This document shows, in pieces, positions 1-10,638 of a stretch of DNA of 64,000 nt. Positions within the stretch are counted from its first letter, which is position 1. The number at the start of each line of letters is the position of its first letter. This DNA comes from Brachionus manjavacas (taxonomy: Eukaryota > Rotifera > Eurotatoria > Ploima > Brachionidae): contig JAHQIY010000004.1 of NCBI GenBank assembly GCA_019054805.1, forward strand, positions 3,782,001-3,846,000, in the 5' to 3' direction. A program made the translations under genes and the position numbers. Below the pieces are notes generated by a model. That model saw nothing but the letters and a program-made list of their open reading frames with translations. It searched no databases and was not told the DNA's origin.

Positions 1-1307
1 CCTTTCAGGTTTATAGTATTCTTATCATATTCAATGCAAAGATAAATACCGTTTTGACTTAATTTTTATCATTTTTTAAAAAAAATTTATTGCTTAATTT
101 AAAAATAATCTTGAGTTTTTGAAATCTTTTTTGATTTACGAGTTTGACTTTTGACCGACTCTGGCCTAAATACTGAATTTTTTCAAATACAATTTAAATA
201 AAAAAACAGTACGGTGCAGAGCGGCACCGATTATGGATCGGTTTTTGGTCGCGACCATTAGGGCTGTGTTATCTATAAAATACTTATTGTAATTTTATTT
301 TGAACTGATGATGATTTACAATTTTTAGGCTTGATTTTTTTCACCCTTTATTTAAAACCCTTTTTAATTTCAAAATAAAAATTTTGAAGCCAAGTCAAAT
401 GACTTTTTTTTTGAAAGGTTACACAATTTTGCTTTTTACCTAAATGTATTAATTTATAGCATGATTTATTTTTTAATCATCTCATAGAAATTTCTTTAAA
501 TCATGCCAAAGATTTTCAATCGGGTTTAAGTCTAGAGAATTTGCCGGTGTACTGTTCTATTTTTTTATTAACATGTGAATAATAAATAAATTACCTTAAA
601 TTTTATCAAAATATACCCAAGTCTATTTATTTATCCCTATTCTATCCTAGTGAATAATGGGGAGGCGCTCATCTCCTTTTCAAGTACCTTTTTGAGCAAC
701 GGCTTCGATCTGACACAGAGGCTACTGCAGCGAGTACCCAAGTCTGTTTGCCTAAGTTTAATTCTAAAATTTGTATTTTTTACTGTAAAATATATTAATG
801 TTTATTTATATAGCAAACAAATTTTTTATTAAAATAATTACCTCATATCAGCTGATTGTTAAAATGATTTGATATCAAATAATATCAGATGATATGTTGT
901 GGCAAGTTAATTTCCGGCACCAATTACAATAGAAATTTTTAATTTGAAGGCTAATACAATTATAAAATACAAGAAAAATTTACGCAATTTTTCTGATGGA
1001 AAAAATTGCTGCTTGGAAATTTTTAATTCAATTAAATCAGAATTATAATTTGAAAGCTATTTTCATTATTTTTTTTAAATAAGAAAATATTTACAATAAA
1101 TTGTTAATATAATTTAATATAATCGAATAGATCAAAATTTATTGTTTATAAAAATATTTCACTAAAATTACAAGTCTTCTTTTTAAATTTTTAAGACAAA
1201 CTAAAATAATCAAGTAAAATCAGTACATGTCAATTAATGAGCTGCTTAGATACGAAATTTAATTTTAAATTCAAATTTTTTACAAATAATTTAGTTTATT
1301 TTAAAAT
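1..1307. other. AT-rich non-coding flank left of the kelch gene
   Basis: No open frame here looks like a gene. A 60-codon frame at 650-832 has no motif and ends in low-complexity sequence. The stretch at about 205-270 is less AT-rich than its surroundings but matches nothing I recognise. The only structured part is the short insert flanked by direct repeats at 614-749. Confidence 0.6.
614..749. repeat. 106-base GC-richer insert between 15-base direct repeats
   Basis: TACCCAAGTCTATTT at 614-628 recurs as TACCCAAGTCTGTTT at 735-749, matching 14 of 15. The DNA between them is clearly less AT-rich than its surroundings and contains TTCGATC, which weakly resembles a Pol III B box. This could be a short SINE-like insertion with a target duplication, but no clear A box or tail is visible. 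Confidence 0.35.
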
Positions 1308-2399
1308 ATGGAACTGTACCCGATATTTGATGAAAATTCTCAAATATCCAAGAATCTATGGTATGCGGTGAGCGCTGTTGGCGAGTCGCCATTGATGCGA
1401 GTCGGTCACACTATTGTTCATAAGCGATCCAGTCACGAATCCAAAGGTAAATTTTTCATTATTGGTGGTGCAAATCCATCCAATTCTTTCAACGATGTTT
1501 ACATTCTGGACATGGATATCCTTAACTGGGATAAATTTGATGAGGACATTGAAAATTTTTCCAAAGGCAGATACGAGCACTCATGTTTAATAATAGATAG
1601 CTGGATTTTTATTTTTGCTGGATCAAATGAAGATGGATCCTTAAACGATATTTTAAAATTTGATACTGAAAATAATAAAATAGAAAAAATAAGCAATACT
1701 AGTCCGAATGTGCCCTCGCCTAGGACAATTCATGTCGGAGCAAATATCAAAAATCAACTGTTAGTTTTTGGTGGAGGAGAAACCGGAAAAAAGTCAGTTC
1801 AAGATCAAAAAGTCTATATCTACAATGGAGCATTAAACAAATGGATTTCTCTGATTGGTAAAGGCAAGAGTCCAGAGCCCAGACAAGGTCATGTAATGAT
1901 AGCTCATAATGATTTTAACTTATACATCCACGGCGGAGTAAATGAAGATGTTTTATATGACGATCTTTGGCATTTTGACCTTAAAGGAATGATTTGGACC
2001 AAGATTGATGGTAATAAACCTGCGCCGGAAGCTCGTGCTGCTCATGGTGGTATAAGTGTAAATAATAATTTATATATTTTCGGAGGAATCGGCCCAACAG
2101 GCTTAGCTTTAGATGATTTATGGAAATATGATATAAGTAAATTTTGTTCAATAATTAAAAAGTTAAAAATTAGATTCTTTTATTTAAAAGCTGAAAATCA
2201 ATGGACAATGATTGAGATAGATGGTTACAAACCGCCGAGTCGTTTGGATTTTGCATATTGCAAAGCAACTTTTGGAGTTAAGCAAAATGACAACCTCGAA
2301 GAAGCAAAAAGTGTTGATCAAAATTTTTTGGTAGTACATGGTGGCATGGATACTGAAGGAAATTTTTTCGATGACATATTTTTGATATCTTTGGAATAA
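1308..2399 (+). CDS. rabepk: RABEPK-like kelch-repeat protein (Rab9 effector family)
   Basis: This is a kelch beta-propeller protein of about 345 residues once spliced. Successive blades carry the family's double-glycine motifs: IIGGANPSNSF near residue 50, VFGGGETG near 155, IHGGVNED near 208, IFGGIGPTG near 257 and a final VHGGMDTEG. The first and last blades match animal RABEPK especially well (human has VGGANPNRSF and FGGMNTEG). RABEPK is known as a Rab9 effector in endosome-to-Golgi transport. A 54-base intron at 2137-2190 (GTAAAT...TTTAAAAG) keeps the frame open if retained, so the continuous frame reads 363 codons. Removing it restores a normal blade, DLWKYDI then ENQW. The start ATG at 1308 is followed at once by the conserved first blade. 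AATAAA at 2395-2400 overlaps the stop codon. The gene lies outside the duplicated block and is single copy here. Confidence 0.9.
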   Translation: MELYPIFDENSQISKNLWYAVSAVGESPLMRVGHTIVHKRSSHESKGKFFIIGGANPSNSFNDVYILDMDILNWDKFDEDIENFSKGRYEHSCLIIDSWIFIFAGSNEDGSLNDILKFDTENNKIEKISNTSPNVPSPRTIHVGANIKNQLLVFGGGETGKKSVQDQKVYIYNGALNKWISLIGKGKSPEPRQGHVMIAHNDFNLYIHGGVNEDVLYDDLWHFDLKGMIWTKIDGNKPAPEARAAHGGISVNNNLYIFGGIGPTGLALDDLWKYDISKFCSIIKKLKIRFFYLKAENQWTMIEIDGYKPPSRLDFAYCKATFGVKQNDNLEEAKSVDQNFLVVHGGMDTEGNFFDDIFLISLE

Positions 2400-2400
2400 A
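2395..2400 (+). terminator. Possible polyadenylation signal of the kelch gene
   Basis: AATAAA overlaps the TAA stop codon. T-rich sequence follows within about 150 bases. In such AT-rich DNA the hexamer can occur by chance. Confidence 0.3.
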
Positions 2401-3734
2401 TCCTATTATTATTAAAAAATGATTTTGCTCTTCCCTATCAAGCTGGACTAATGAGGGTTGACTGAAAATGTATGCTAGAAAAAAATTTGATGAATTCTTT
2501 TGAACAAACCCATTATTTTCTATTGTCGCATTCTAAAGAAAAAAAAAAAACAACAATACTAGGCTTGTTCTGAGTAAATTTATAATTATTATTTATTTAA
2601 TATTTATTGTTTAATGAAATGTTCTTTTTAAAATTTTATAAGCTGAAAAAAAAAGTTTTTTTTTTTAAATAGATTAAAAGGTGAACTCATTCTTTAATTT
2701 ATAACCTGAAGTTTTTTACGGTTTAACAGTACGATTCCAGTGCCATTCGTTTCATTTAAGACTAGAAAAATAAATCAGAAGTCATTTTAAACCTAAGAAA
2801 TTTGTAAATTGTTAAAGAGATTATGATTACATAAAAATTCAAAATTAGCTTTATTTAATAAAAGTTAATTTTGAATTTTTATGTTTTTTTAAAGACAATA
2901 AAATTTTTTTCAAGATCAAAAATTCAGTACAAAAAAACAGAACAAAACAGAAATTTTTAAAATTAGTTATGTAAATGCAGCATGGTGCAACATTCAAAGT
3001 TGCATCAACTGCCAATAACTGCCAATAATATGCAAAATCTCTGCAAAATGCACTACGCTCGATTATATTGAAATTAAAATTTCTGCTTAACTCTGCAAAT
3101 TTAGAGGACCTGGATATTTGATGCTAATTTGAATGTTGCACTATGCTGCATTCACAGAACTAATTTTAAACTTTTGGAAAAAAATTTTTGTCCTGAACTT
3201 CACAAAATCTACTTTGTACACCCTTTATTTTAATAAAATGCAATGGTAACTTTTCTAAATAGCATAACTTTAATCTTATAAAATAAGCTTTTGGGATTAA
3301 ACTTTATAAATCAGATAAATGAATTAAAAAAATTAAAATTTGTAAAATTTATTAATTTAGAAAGAAAATAAAAAAGATAAAATATAAACTTTATATTGAT
3401 TGGTCATTATGGTCGACGGTAATTTTACGTTGATTTTCGAAATAATATGGAAAGTTTTATGTAACATTACAGTGCAAATTTCGCTACTAGCGAAATCTAG
3501 TGACTAGATTTCATATATTATTATTAGCTTAAATTGTTTTTCCGAAATAAAAAGTAAAAATTTTTGTTGATCTGTTAGCCACAACCTTTAGCACTCATCT
3601 TGATTTTGAAGATCTGATGATAATTTTGATGATAATTGTGTTTCATAAACAATAAGGAATATTATATAAATTAAGGTAATTCAAGTTATGACTTGACTTA
3701 AATTTTTATATGATAAATATGATTTTCTAATTAA
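2400..3734. other. Intergenic AT-rich stretch before the duplicated block
   Basis: There is no credible coding frame. The stretch contains the foldback repeat at 2956-3170 and otherwise A/T tracts. It ends at the exact left breakpoint of duplication unit A. Confidence 0.6.
2956..3170. repeat. Foldback repeat, 53-base inverted arms (MITE-like)
   Basis: The left arm 2956-3008 and right arm 3118-3170 are reverse complements at about 48 of 53 positions. Both include GCAGCAT and GTGCAACATTCAA. The 109-base spacer has no coding capacity. Weaker similarity continues outward for some 30 bases. It looks like a short non-autonomous inverted-repeat transposon, with no identified transposase partner. 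Confidence 0.65.
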
Positions 3735-3900
3735 TTTAAAAAAAAATCATTAATAATATTTATAAATCTAAATAGAGCTTTAAATCAATTGTGTTCTTAG
3801 ACAAAAAAGAGCTTTTTATTATTTAAAAATTTCAAAATTTTTGAAAATGTTAGATAAAATCTTAAATAAAAATCATCTGAATACATACATTTGAAAAAAG

Positions 3901-4000
3901 AAATAAACACTTGCTTGGAATTTCGTTCAGTGGATGAAAGTGTCAACTTGGTTTCTGCAGAAGAGCTGCTGAGCTCGGCTCCGCAGGAGATCAACAAACC
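3901..4000 (+). other. Orphan exon-like segment (unit A copy 1)
   Basis: An AG acceptor at 3899-3900, a 100-base open stretch and a GTAAGT donor at 4001 form a good exon. It would encode an acidic, serine-rich peptide including SVDESVNLVSAEELL. The base composition is far less AT-rich than its surroundings. The second copy differs here by a G-to-A change that is silent in this frame. I do not recognise the protein and found no partner exon, so it may be a fragment of a host or transposon gene. Confidence 0.35.
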
Positions 4001-4300
4001 GTAAGTAAAAAGCAATGAAAAAAAAATTTTAAGTTATAGACTTGACTTGACTTTATACTTGTGACTCAAAAACAACTCTGAAAAATTGTAATTATAGCAT
4101 TTTAATTGTAAGCATTCTGGTTTACTCGAAATCAAGTAATTTTCCGTAAGCTAACATCAAATTACATTCTAAATTTGATGTAATTTTATGTGATCTTACA
4201 TTTATTTATGTAAAATTACGTAAAATAATGTAATATTATCCGTTCTGCGGTTTAGAGTACAACATTATAAAATTTTCTTGAGAACATTAAATTAGTTATT

Positions 4301-4529
4301 CAAGAGCGATTAGGATTTAGAAAACATAGACGCACTGAATTTAATCCTTATTTTCTTATTCAAAAAGCTGTAGAATCTGTTAATAGAAAGAAAAAAGGTC
4401 TGTAATCTATATTTTGACATTACTAAAGCTTTTGATCGAGTTTGGCATGATGGTCTAATTTACAAGCTTTCTAAAATCAATCTCCATCTTTATCTAATTG
4501 ATTTATTACAAATCTCTGCCAGGAATTAG
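4301..4529 (+). mobile_element. Reverse-transcriptase fragment of a Jockey/CR1-type LINE (copy 1)
   Basis: Translation gives LGFRKHRRT followed by FDITKAFDRVWHDGLIYKL, the RT block holding the first catalytic aspartate. The two parts lie in different frames, separated by a stop and frameshift at the KKKG segment near 4400. Neither the YADD block nor the endonuclease is present. It lies on the opposite strand to the Jockey-like LINE that follows and is more complete over this block, so it is a separate insertion. Confidence 0.7.
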
Positions 4530-4980
4530 AAAGTTTTGAACGAATGTGTTTTTCAAGATCGATGTTTATTTGTTCATGTTCGAGCCTTGTAAGTAAAAAT
4601 TTTTTAAAAAGTTTCCTGAATCGATTTTCAAGCATTTCTATTTTTATGTCTGAAGTGTCGTCAAGTGATTAACACACTGTCAATTCGTGATGACTGTTAT
4701 TTGAAATTTTACATTTAGGTGCCGATCCTAAATGCAGTGGTAACAAACAACATTTTTCGCACGGCACTAGTTTTATGCTTGAATAATTAGTAACAATTTT
4801 AAAAAAGAAACATATTCATTATTTCCTTCTATGAAATTGTTATTAGTTCTCTCTCTCTTGTATTTAACATACTAAGCTTTTGCCACAGAGTGGCCACTTT
4901 CTATTTTAGACTTTAATAAACTATAAAAAATTATGAGCTTGTTTTACTTATTTATTTAACAAAAAAAAAAAAAAATTTTT

Positions 4981-6260
4981 CAATGTCGTGGTGGATGTAA
5001 GATGTAGGGGTTCTAAAGGGCTAATATTTGATTGATTTGAGTAGTCAATTTTGACTTTTTGGAAAGTCTGATTGTATTTTTTGAGGAGATGTTGCCAAAA
5101 ATCGAACGAGTAGTAAAAATTGGAACGAATGAGACGGTGAAAGCCAAGGCGGTTTTTTTTTAATTATTAAGGATTTGATTTTTTCATTAGATTTGATTTT
5201 TTTTATTAGTTTTGTCGATAGATCGTCTAAGTGTTTTTTAAACTGAATTTTGGGTGGTATAAGTGGCCAAGAAAGCGAGTGAAAAGTTCCAGCGGGATGT
5301 AAGTGTTTTTTGATTGTAGGTATAGCTATTATTTACTTCATAATTTATGCAATAGCCTGCAGTTGTAAACACTGTGTAGATTGTTTTTGAGTCACTGATT
5401 TTTAGGCCCCAGAAGTTTATGATTATGATTTTCTCGATTTTTTTTTAGATTTTTTTCCGAGTTCCTGAAAGTCAGATCATCGGCAAAAAGATCTTTTTGA
5501 ATCGTTGCGGGTAGGTTTTTGAACATATCGCTAAAAGAAAATTGATAATATTGAGGGGATAGGCAGCTGCCTTGAGGGACACCTGAAATAATATTAATTT
5601 CATTTGATCTTGAGTCATTGTATTGGACAAAAAATTGATAATGAAGTTGAAGATCAAGTTATAGAGTCTTGCGTTAAAATTTTTAATGTTTTGAGTTTTC
5701 TTAGGATTGCTTATTGGTTTATTTTGTAGAAATCTTTTCGAGATCGAAGAAGATTGAACCTGTTTTTATGTAGTTATTGAATCAATGAATGATTGAGTTG
5801 TAAAATCTGAGAAAATGATCGTGTGTGCTTATACTTTTTCGGAAGTCTGATTGACAAGCTTGGATATGGTTGTTTTTAGGTTAATAGTTTGTTCGATTTT
5901 TTCTATCCATTTTGTGATAGAAGAGATAAGTATTATTGGTCTATTTGATGAAATCTTATGACGGCTTGTGTTTCTTTGGTAACTTGATTATTTTAGATTT
6001 AAAATTTCCACGACGATTTGAAGAGCTAAAAAATACGAATGAGTGTAAGACAATTTTTGAGCACTTTGTTATTGATTTTGTCGATTCCTGGTGCTGCTTT
6101 TGGATTTGAGGCTCTCAGGCATTAATGAACTCCTCTTCTGAAGTTTATCCGTGCATGCCTGTTATGATAGGGTCTAGATTAATTAGATCGAAGTTTATGA
6201 GACCATACTCAGTCGTTAAAATGTTTCGAAGGTGGCTGCCGAGTATTTCGACCATTTTCG
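4981..6260 (-). mobile_element. Decayed Jockey-like LINE (copy 1)
   Basis: On the minus strand, RT motifs appear in the proper order. KAAPGIDKINNKVLK lies near 6110-6060, RPI near 5935, QSDFRKSIST near 5860, FFDLEK near 5735, GVPQGSCLSP at 5583-5554 and FADDL at 5487-5473. Then comes TRFLGHLYHPK, the downstream thumb motif. Several stops and frame changes break it. No endonuclease is visible beyond 6260, so it is 5' truncated. Its 3' end may be the T-rich run near 4965-4980. Confidence 0.75.
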
Positions 6261-6339
6261 TTTTCATCGTTTATTAGTTGATTATGTTCTTTAGCTAATT
6301 TATATTTATTTATACTAATTATAATTTATATTTTAGGTC

Positions 6340-8424
6340 CCAGTCGTATCATGACGGCCGTAAGTGAGGTAGCTCAAAAAATATGTTAGTGGACGAAATA
6401 AGAAGAAGCGCAATGAATGGATGAACGATGAATCTCTGTAAGCTATCATGAAAAAAGCCGAAGTCTTCAGGAAATTAAGAAGTGCCGTTACCAGAAGGCA
6501 AAAAGAAACCATTATAAACCGGTACCGCGAACTAAACAAGCTTTGCACAATACTGGTCAGGAAAGCTTAGAAGGAATACTGACAAAAGAAAGCCAAAGGG
6601 TTGGAGCAACATGTCGCGGCTAATAATACAAGGGCTGTGTACCAGACGATCCGCGAGATAGGGGGCTTTAAGCAGGTGCAAACGAGCCAGTCGAGAAAGA
6701 AGGAAGGATCCGTTACCAAAGATTATTGGGAAATAAAGGAAAGGTGGAGAGAACATTTCGAGAAACTGCTTAATGTAGGACGACAACTGGAAACAAACAC
6801 ACTTGGCAAGCACCGAGGGGAATGACAGCGAAGAAGATGAACCGGTTCCGGAACCGTATGAAATCAAATTAGCTATCAGAGCCCTGAAGACACGGAAAGC
6901 CCCAATGTTCGATGGAATTCCCGCAGAAATCGTAAGAGCAGGAGAGCCTGTACTAGTAGAGGAGTTGCATAAGCTATTCAAAATGGTATGGCACCAAGAG
7001 AAAGTTCCAAGTGAATGGGTGAGGGCCGTGGTGGTACTTTTGCACAAGAAAGGTTATAGCATTGAGTGTTAAAACTATAAGGGTATCAGCAGCTAAGTAT
7101 TGTTGGTAAGGTCTTTACCCATATAGTCCTCGATAGATTCGTGAGAACTGTAGACAGCAGACTTTCAGAGATGCAAGGAATAGAGGCTGTGCAGACCAGA
7201 TCTTTATTCTAAGAAGGATGATGGAGATGGCCAGGAGAAAGAAAACACCAGTGCACTTATGTTTCGTGGACAAAAAAGCGGCTTATGATACCGTCAACAG
7301 AGAAGCGCTGCTCGGGGTCTTTGAACATTACATTGGTGCGTCGCGCAAACTGAGAAGACAAATTGGTGCGTACGAAGGGACGGAAGCTGCAGTGCGTGTC
7401 TGCGGAGAGCTCACAAGTTGTTTTGGAGTCTTGACTGGGCTTCGACAGGGGTGCTTGCTATCACCGGTACTCTTCAACGTCTACATTGACCATGTGATCG
7501 GGGAGACACTGAAGGGTATGGACGGAAATGGCTTGCAAGTAGATTTCGTGATAACGGATGGAAGAAAACCGCGGGGCACTCAGGTCACCGGTACACTTCG
7601 AGTTAACACGCTTTTGTATGCCGATGATCTAATGCTTATCTGTGAGAGCATGGAGATACTCACAGAATGTGTTAAGAAGCTTGAGGCTAAGACTCGGCAG
7701 TGCGGACTGACGATAAATGCTAAAAAGACCAAGTGGATGACGGCTAACTATGATACTAAGGATGAAAGACTAGAAATCGGTGGCGACCAATTGGAAATAG
7801 TCGACAAGTTTGTTTACAGGGAAGCATGGTATCAAGGAAAAGCAACAGCGCCGAGGAGACTCGAATGAGAATAAGTCTCGAAGCCTTCAAATACCATCAA
7901 CTTAGGAAAACTGTGTGGGACCAGACGGCACTTAGTACCAGAACCAAAGTCAGGGTGTACAAGGCAACCGTGCTGTCAACAATCCTCTATGTAGCTGAGA
8001 CATGGACTTGCAACGATGATGATCATGGCAAACTCAACCGTTACCACCTGAGGAGACTGCAGCAGCTAGCGAGCCCGAGGAGAGTGGGCCTCACAAACGC
8101 AAAGCTCTATCAGAGAGCGCAGTCGGCTCCGCTAGAAAACATAGTGATAAAGTACAGATTACGTTGGGCTGGACACGTAAGAAGGTATGGAGACAACCGA
8201 TCGGCAAAGAAAGTGCCTTTCGGTGATCTCGTTTGTGGAGAACAGGGGTGTGGCAGACCGAGGTTGGAATGGACAAACTTCTTCGAAAGCGATTTGGAAA
8301 GGGCAGGAATCAAGAAAGGCCAGGGGACTGCGATGTAAAAGAAAGGACCGTGTGGCGCGATGCAATCTCGTCCCTAACTTCGACTGCGAAGAAATAGGAC
8401 CATTATTATTATTATTATTATTAT
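6340..8424 (+). mobile_element. RTE-like LINE, 5' truncated and frameshifted (copy 1)
   Basis: The element is markedly richer in G+C than the host DNA. It lacks the endonuclease and starts in the linker before RT. Motifs in order are APMFDGIPAEIV (about 6900), NYKGIS (7070), CFVDKKAAYDTVNRE (7260-7310), GLRQGCLLSP (7437-7466) and LYADDLML (7614-7637). The C-terminal RWAGHVRRYGD block near 8165 is typical of RTE and related families. The frame breaks near 6835, around 7070-7215, and near 7830. The 3' end is an (ATT)n tail at about 8400-8424. The first catalytic block reads VDKKAAYD where VDFKKAYD would be usual. B-unit breakpoints fall inside this element at the equivalent of 8175. Confidence 0.85.
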
Positions 8425-8562
8425 CTTCGTAAAAGTTTGAATTACAAATATCAGTATTTTTTGGACTATTCATATGTTTAGCTGAAAAATTAGTATTTTA
8501 AAAATAAAATATAAAAAAATTTTGAAAGAATACTTTTGTAAGCTTATATAGTAAGCTTATAT

Positions 8563-8705
8563 AAAAATGTTGGCTGACCGGTGGCTTGACGAGTCAGTCT
8601 TTTTTAAGAAAAATAAATTAAAAAGTTCGAAGGCTGCCGGTAATACGTCAGGCAGCTTATTTATAGGCGTTCATTGTAGTGCCAAGGCGAAGGCTCCATT
8701 TATGG
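8563..8705 (-). repeat. Isolated terminal repeat of the gag-RT-RH retroelement (copy 1)
   Basis: AAAAATGTTGGCTGACCGG through CTCCATTTATGG is the inverted counterpart of the right end of the retroelement at 22074-22224, at roughly 85 percent identity with small gaps. No coding part of the element adjoins it. It is either the remnant of another copy or one arm of an inverted pair. Treated as a fossil. Confidence 0.75.
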
Positions 8706-9400
8706 CGTAGGCCCCATTATTTAGTTAAAATAAAGGGTATATTTATTCTTAACTTTAAAACATATCAATTTGTTTGTGTTTTTTCATACACAGTCACAAT
8801 CTAGCTCCTCATTTATTTCTTAACAGAATTCCGAACACATATTTTTTACTATTGGCTTTTTAATGTCAATAGATTTTTAATCTGTGATAAGAATTTGGAA
8901 TATTATTTGATTCTTCATAAGTCTTCAAAATTCGACATTTTTAAATTTGAAAATCAATTTTTTAAATATGGTTATAAAGTTTTATTATAAATAAATAGAT
9001 CATATTTAATTTTTTTGGTGTTCCTAAAATAAATTTTGTCTTAAAATTATAATTTTTAAAATTTACGATGAATTGTTTAATTTATTTCAAGAATTTATGC
9101 ACAAATAGGGTAAAAAAAACAAAATAATTCAGAAATAAAATTCAATTATTTAAGTAGATTAATTTTTCAAAATTAATTTTTATCAATAAAAATTATATCG
9201 TGATTTTTTTTACTTTTATTTTTTTTTACTTTTATAAAAATTACGCGTATTTGATTTTATACAATTAACATTTCGCATAATATTTTTTTTAAATTTATTG
9301 GAAAAAAATTATACGTTATTTTACAAATATAATAAAATTACTGGTAATGCACTCAACTAAACAAAATTACGCGAAATCCATGTCGTAATTTCCTACCCGG
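8706..9400. other. AT-rich spacer between terminal repeat and transposon end
   Basis: No coding signal is visible. The stretch holds A/T tracts and two short patches of higher complexity near 8780-8860. The same spacer recurs at 16251-16948, 29774-30472 and 43326-44021. The first copy differs from the other three around 9245-9300. Confidence 0.5.
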
Positions 9401-9520
9401 ACAGACATTTTCACTCAAAAAAGCTGTGAGCTGTGAACAGCAAAAAAAACTCAAATTTTTTGCGTGAAACACACAACTGACACTCAATCACGCAAAAATT
9501 TGCGTGAAAAAATTATAAAT
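9401..9520 (+). repeat. Left inverted end of the composite transposon (unit A copy 1)
   Basis: The segment contains TTTTTTGCGTGAAACAC, CACTCAATCACGC and TTTGCGTGAAA, ending ATTATAAAT. It is the inverted counterpart of 26262-26390. TCACGCAAA facing TTTGCGTGA makes an internal palindrome, as expected for repeated transposase-binding sites. Confidence 0.7.
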
Positions 9521-9781
9521 CTTTTCGTTAGAAAAGGTGAGACACTTTATAATTTAATTAAAAAATTTATTCAAATATAATAAATATATTTTTTTCATTT
9601 AATAGTAAAAAAATAACAAAATCTATCAAATATTTATATCTTATTTAAACGATTTTAATAAATCGTCTTTCTAATAATTTTAAAATTCATTAATATAATT
9701 TTTTATACTGATAAGCCTGATGGCTATAGAGTTAAAAAATTTTTAAGATAAAATGTTTTTATTATTTTATTTTTAATTTAA

Positions 9782-10472
9782 TCATAAATCACCTAAAATC
9801 TTCATGTTAGCCTTTAGCATGCTTCTGGTTATAATTAATTCATCCTTCATGTTTCCACTATTTTTTTTGCATATTATTCCGCATATACTGCAAAATCTTT
9901 CAATAAATGCACTTGAAACATGAATGTTTAATAGTACTAGAGCCAATCTTGCTAGTGTTGGCATTTCATCCATATATTGATTCCAAAAAGCCATGTTTGT
10001 AATTTTTACTAAAATCTCAGTTCGGTTTAGAATGTCTGCCAATTTTAAAATTTCCCTATCAAGTTCAACTTCGATCTTATAAATTTCAGGTTCAATATTT
10101 TTTTTTTTTAATTGCACCATCTCTCATTAACTCATCAAAGAACATTGCTTCATTGTCTGTCTGTTGAATTGTGGGTTGAGGCGATTGTGTCCTTGTCATT
10201 ATCAGTATCATCAAAGAAAAACCTTAAGTAAACCAATTTCAGAGAGTGAAGGCCTTTTCTTACCAGATTCGGATTCTTCTTCAATCCAACTTTTAACTAT
10301 AGCCAAGTTAAGAACAGTAGCTGCCTACATAAAAATAGAATTTTAAAAATTAAATATTTCTTAACATTTAGAAGTAATTATCAACCTGATGTATTCCTGA
10401 TTCCAACTCGTATTTAAATTTTTCTTTAAAGCAGACAACTAAAAGAATAGCCAATCTATCAAAATCGAGTCC
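9782..10472 (-). pseudogene. hAT transposase C-terminal fragment (unit A copy 1)
   Basis: The last exon (10222-9782) holds the hAT dimerisation domain: EMPTLARLALVLLNIHVSSAF, then ERFCSICGI and KNSGNMKDELI. hAT transposases dimerise through this C-terminal helix-rich block. Two upstream exon-like pieces fit: 10386-10472 (DRLAILLVVCFKEKF) and 10264-10324 (AATVLNLAIVKSW). They are joined by short introns with GT/AG ends. The BED finger and catalytic core are missing and a stop lies upstream, so it is a 5'-truncated remnant. Homopolymer length near 10105 differs between copies and shifts the frame. Confidence 0.75.
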
Positions 10473-10638
10473 ATATTAAATTAGCATAGTTTAAAATAAG
10501 ACATTTAAAAAAGCATCTTCATTTTAGCAATGAAAATAGCAAATTTATGTTTATTAAAATAGAATATTCAAAATCGCATTGTCATTAGAGAATATTTAAA
10601 AAAGCGTCAAATTAAAAATTAACACTTTTAGAATAAAA

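Noticed and set aside
3797-4015. 72-codon minus-strand frame rich in Ser/Leu
   Set aside because: It is the antisense of the exon-like segment 3901-4000, which has splice sites on the plus strand.
4130-4250. Cluster of ATGTAATTTTA/TAAAATTACGTAA inverted motifs
   Set aside because: These are short and AT-only, expected by chance at this composition. No defined ends.
6532-7047. 171-codon minus-strand frame (and its duplicate at 14076-14591)
   Set aside because: It is the antisense of the RTE-like LINE's coding strand and shows no motif of its own.
8187-8432. Small plus-strand frames at the LINE 3' end ending in poly-leucine
   Set aside because: They read the C-terminal part of the LINE out of frame and then the (ATT)n tail.
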